NCBI RefSeq assembly: GCF_910583865.1
Contig: NZ_CAJTYX010000068.1
Location: forward strand, 1 to 7,372
DNA length: 7,372 nucleotides
Source of the DNA: an uncultured Muribaculum sp.
GTDB taxonomy: Bacteria; Bacteroidota; Bacteroidia; Bacteroidales; Muribaculaceae
Reading direction: 5' to 3'
Position numbers and translations under genes: made by a program. Below, one piece after another: positions 6,624 to 7,372 of this stretch. Position 1 is the first letter of the stretch; each line of letters begins with the position of its first letter. Under the pieces are notes generated by a model. It was given only the letters and a program-made list of their open reading frames with translations. It did no database searches and was not told where the DNA came from.

Positions 6624-6965
6624 ATGGGAGTCAACAAGGTAATCCTTCTGGGAAATGTAGGCGTCGACCCCACGATACGCTACGTGGAGACACGCCCTGT
6701 GGCGACATTCACACTCGCCACCACCGAGCGCGCCTACACCACCGCCTCCGGGGCGCAGATTCCCGAGCGCACCGAGTGGCACCGCATCGTCATGTGGGAC
6801 GGCGCCGCCGAGACCGCCGAAAAATATATCCGCAAGGGCACACGCCTTTACATCGAGGGGAAGCTGCGCACGCGCGTATGGGAGGACCGCAACACCATCA
6901 AGCGCAACGTCACCGAGATCGTGGTCGACACCTTCGAGCTCCTCTCCCCACCGCGCCAAGCCTGA
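6624..6965 (+). CDS. ssb: Short single-stranded DNA-binding protein without acidic tip
   Basis: This 113-residue protein is a single OB-fold SSB. The N-terminal strand VNKVILLGNVGVDPTIRY (3-20), the segment VATFTLATTERAY (26-38), the turn RTEWHRIVMWDGAAETAEKYIRKG (49-72) and LYIEGKLRTRVWED (75-88) are all characteristic. W52, W59 and W86 are possible base-stacking residues. Standard bacterial SSB proteins continue with a flexible linker and an acidic tip such as DDDIPF, which recruits replication and repair proteins. Here the chain ends at SPPRQA, right after the OB fold. Reading past the stop shows no acidic tail, so a simple nonsense change does not explain its absence. It is probably an accessory SSB paralogue that travels on the arginine transcript. 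No functional link to arginine synthesis is evident. Confidence 0.9.
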   Translation: MGVNKVILLGNVGVDPTIRYVETRPVATFTLATTERAYTTASGAQIPERTEWHRIVMWDGAAETAEKYIRKGTRLYIEGKLRTRVWEDRNTIKRNVTEIVVDTFELLSPPRQA

Positions 6966-6990
6966 CCAGGGTATTCCATAACTGCAATTA

Positions 6991-7018
6991 TAAGAGGTTG
7001 TTTAAAAACAACCTCTTA
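6991..7018 (+). terminator. Hairpin after the SSB gene, probable end of the operon
   Basis: TAAGAGGTTGTT (6991-7002) pairs perfectly with AACAACCTCTTA (7007-7018) around a 4-nt loop, giving a 12-bp stem 25 nt past the SSB stop. No T-run follows, so it is not a classical intrinsic terminator. It may end transcription together with the next hairpin, or protect the 3' end of the mRNA. Confidence 0.55.
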
Positions 7019-7033
7019 AACACCCTCTAAAAT

Positions 7034-7067
7034 GGAAAGCGACTGCTATCGACAGCAGCCGCATTCC
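7034..7067 (+). terminator. Second hairpin with pyrimidine-rich tail
   Basis: GGAA (7034-7037) pairs with TTCC (7064-7067), GCG (7039-7041) with CGC (7060-7062), and CTGCT (7043-7047) with AGCAG (7054-7058), with single mismatches between the blocks and a 6-nt loop. That is 12 pairs in a 34-nt structure. The tail TCTTCGTT (7068-7075) is T-rich but interrupted. It is a plausible terminator for the arginine operon. Confidence 0.5.
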
Positions 7068-7372
7068 TCTTCGTTAAACAGTGTGTGTGTGTTCTATGAA
7101 TCTAAATTACCAATTAATCTTTTCTTTAAGTACCAATCGTTTATATATGAAGGATAGATTTCAAGTGAAGTGATTGTTGCTGTTTTTCACTATAATTCAC
7201 TTATGAATAGTTAAAAAACGCTTCATATAATACACACTTGAACACAGGAAATTACGGAATCCCCCCACCCCATTTTCAACATTTTTTAACATCATTCTGA
7301 AATACCTGCACTCCACCCCCCGAAAAACCCTTGCTCCACCGCCACCTCTCGCCTCCGTCCCACCCGTAGGGA
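7068..7372. other. Non-coding region at the right edge
   Basis: No supported gene is seen in these 305 bases. Up to about 7255 the stretch is AT-rich and holds a (GT)6 run at 7081-7092, a 25-codon frame at 7096-7173 that I do not trust, and several short inverted repeats. From 7261 to the edge the + strand is strongly C-rich, with C-runs of six at 7261 and 7316, and very few G. It may hold the promoter region of a gene beyond the window, but no TAnnTTTG element was found on the + strand. Confidence 0.5.
7085..7237. repeat. 153-bp segment bounded by imperfect inverted repeats
   Basis: GTGTGTGTTCTATGAA (7085-7100) and the reverse complement of TTCATATAATACACAC (7222-7237) agree at 14 of 16 positions. 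Between them lies a second inverted repeat, AAGTGA (7163-7168) with TCACTT (7197-7202). No target-site duplication or open reading frame of note is present. Part of the match comes from low-complexity GT/AC sequence, so the pairing may be chance. It could be a small non-autonomous element, a structured RNA, or neither. Confidence 0.3.

Noticed and set aside
7096..7173. A 25-codon + strand frame in the right intergenic region
   Set aside because: It is very short, has no recognisable sequence or promoter, and such frames arise by chance in AT-rich DNA.
7195..7208. ATTCA-CTTA-TGAAT as an ArgR box
   Set aside because: The half-sites are in the opposite order to the ArgR box (TGAAT first, ATTCA second), no arginine gene follows in the window, and 5-bp inverted repeats of this kind occur by chance.
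7197..7370. A minus-strand frame open to the right edge (57 codons, with Met at 7293-7295 giving 32 codons)
   Set aside because: Composition is biased and low in complexity, no family features are seen, and there is no recognisable start signal.

Overview
The window is most likely from a Bacteroidales bacterium, possibly Muribaculaceae or a close relative. Three things point there: none of the genes has a Shine-Dalgarno sequence before its start, a sequence matching the Bacteroidetes -7 element TAnnTTTG sits before argR, and the gene order argR - GNAT acetyltransferase - argG - argC - argD - proC is, from memory, the one found in Bacteroides relatives. The assignment comes from reading the sequence and was not checked by a search. 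All genes lie on the + strand.

Left part (1-1109). An AT-rich leader precedes a gene for a YciE/YciF-type (DUF892) ferritin-like protein that carries a charged, lysine-rich N-terminal tail. It is followed by a strong hairpin terminator (912-949), then by a perfectly phased array of five 9-bp units (974-1018). An AT-rich regulatory region before argR holds a 5-4-5 palindrome with the layout of an ArgR operator.

Centre (1182-6616). This is an arginine biosynthesis operon. ArgR is the likely arginine-responsive regulator. The GNAT protein is a candidate for the first, N-acylating step on glutamate. ArgC reduces the acylglutamyl phosphate, ArgD transaminates the semialdehyde to N-acylornithine, and ArgG joins citrulline to aspartate. 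ProC makes proline from pyrroline-5-carboxylate, so proline synthesis is linked to the same transcript. argG and argC overlap by 4 bp, and most other gaps are short. The kinase (argB), the transcarbamylase, the deacylase and argH are not in the window. In Bacteroides fragilis this pathway is known to use succinylated rather than acetylated intermediates at the transcarbamylase step, so the acyl group used here is open.

Right part (6624-7372). A short single-stranded-DNA-binding protein gene, 7 nt behind proC, lacks the usual acidic C-terminal tip. Two hairpins follow and probably end the operon. The last 300 or so bases are a non-coding, AT-rich then C-rich stretch with a 153-bp segment bounded by imperfect inverted repeats.

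Most of the window is an ordinary, well-recognised biosynthetic locus. I see no clearly new system. The points most worth a second look are the cysteine cluster of the GNAT enzyme, the altered arginine-binding motif of ArgR with its candidate operator, the tail-less SSB, and the repeats in the intergenic regions.
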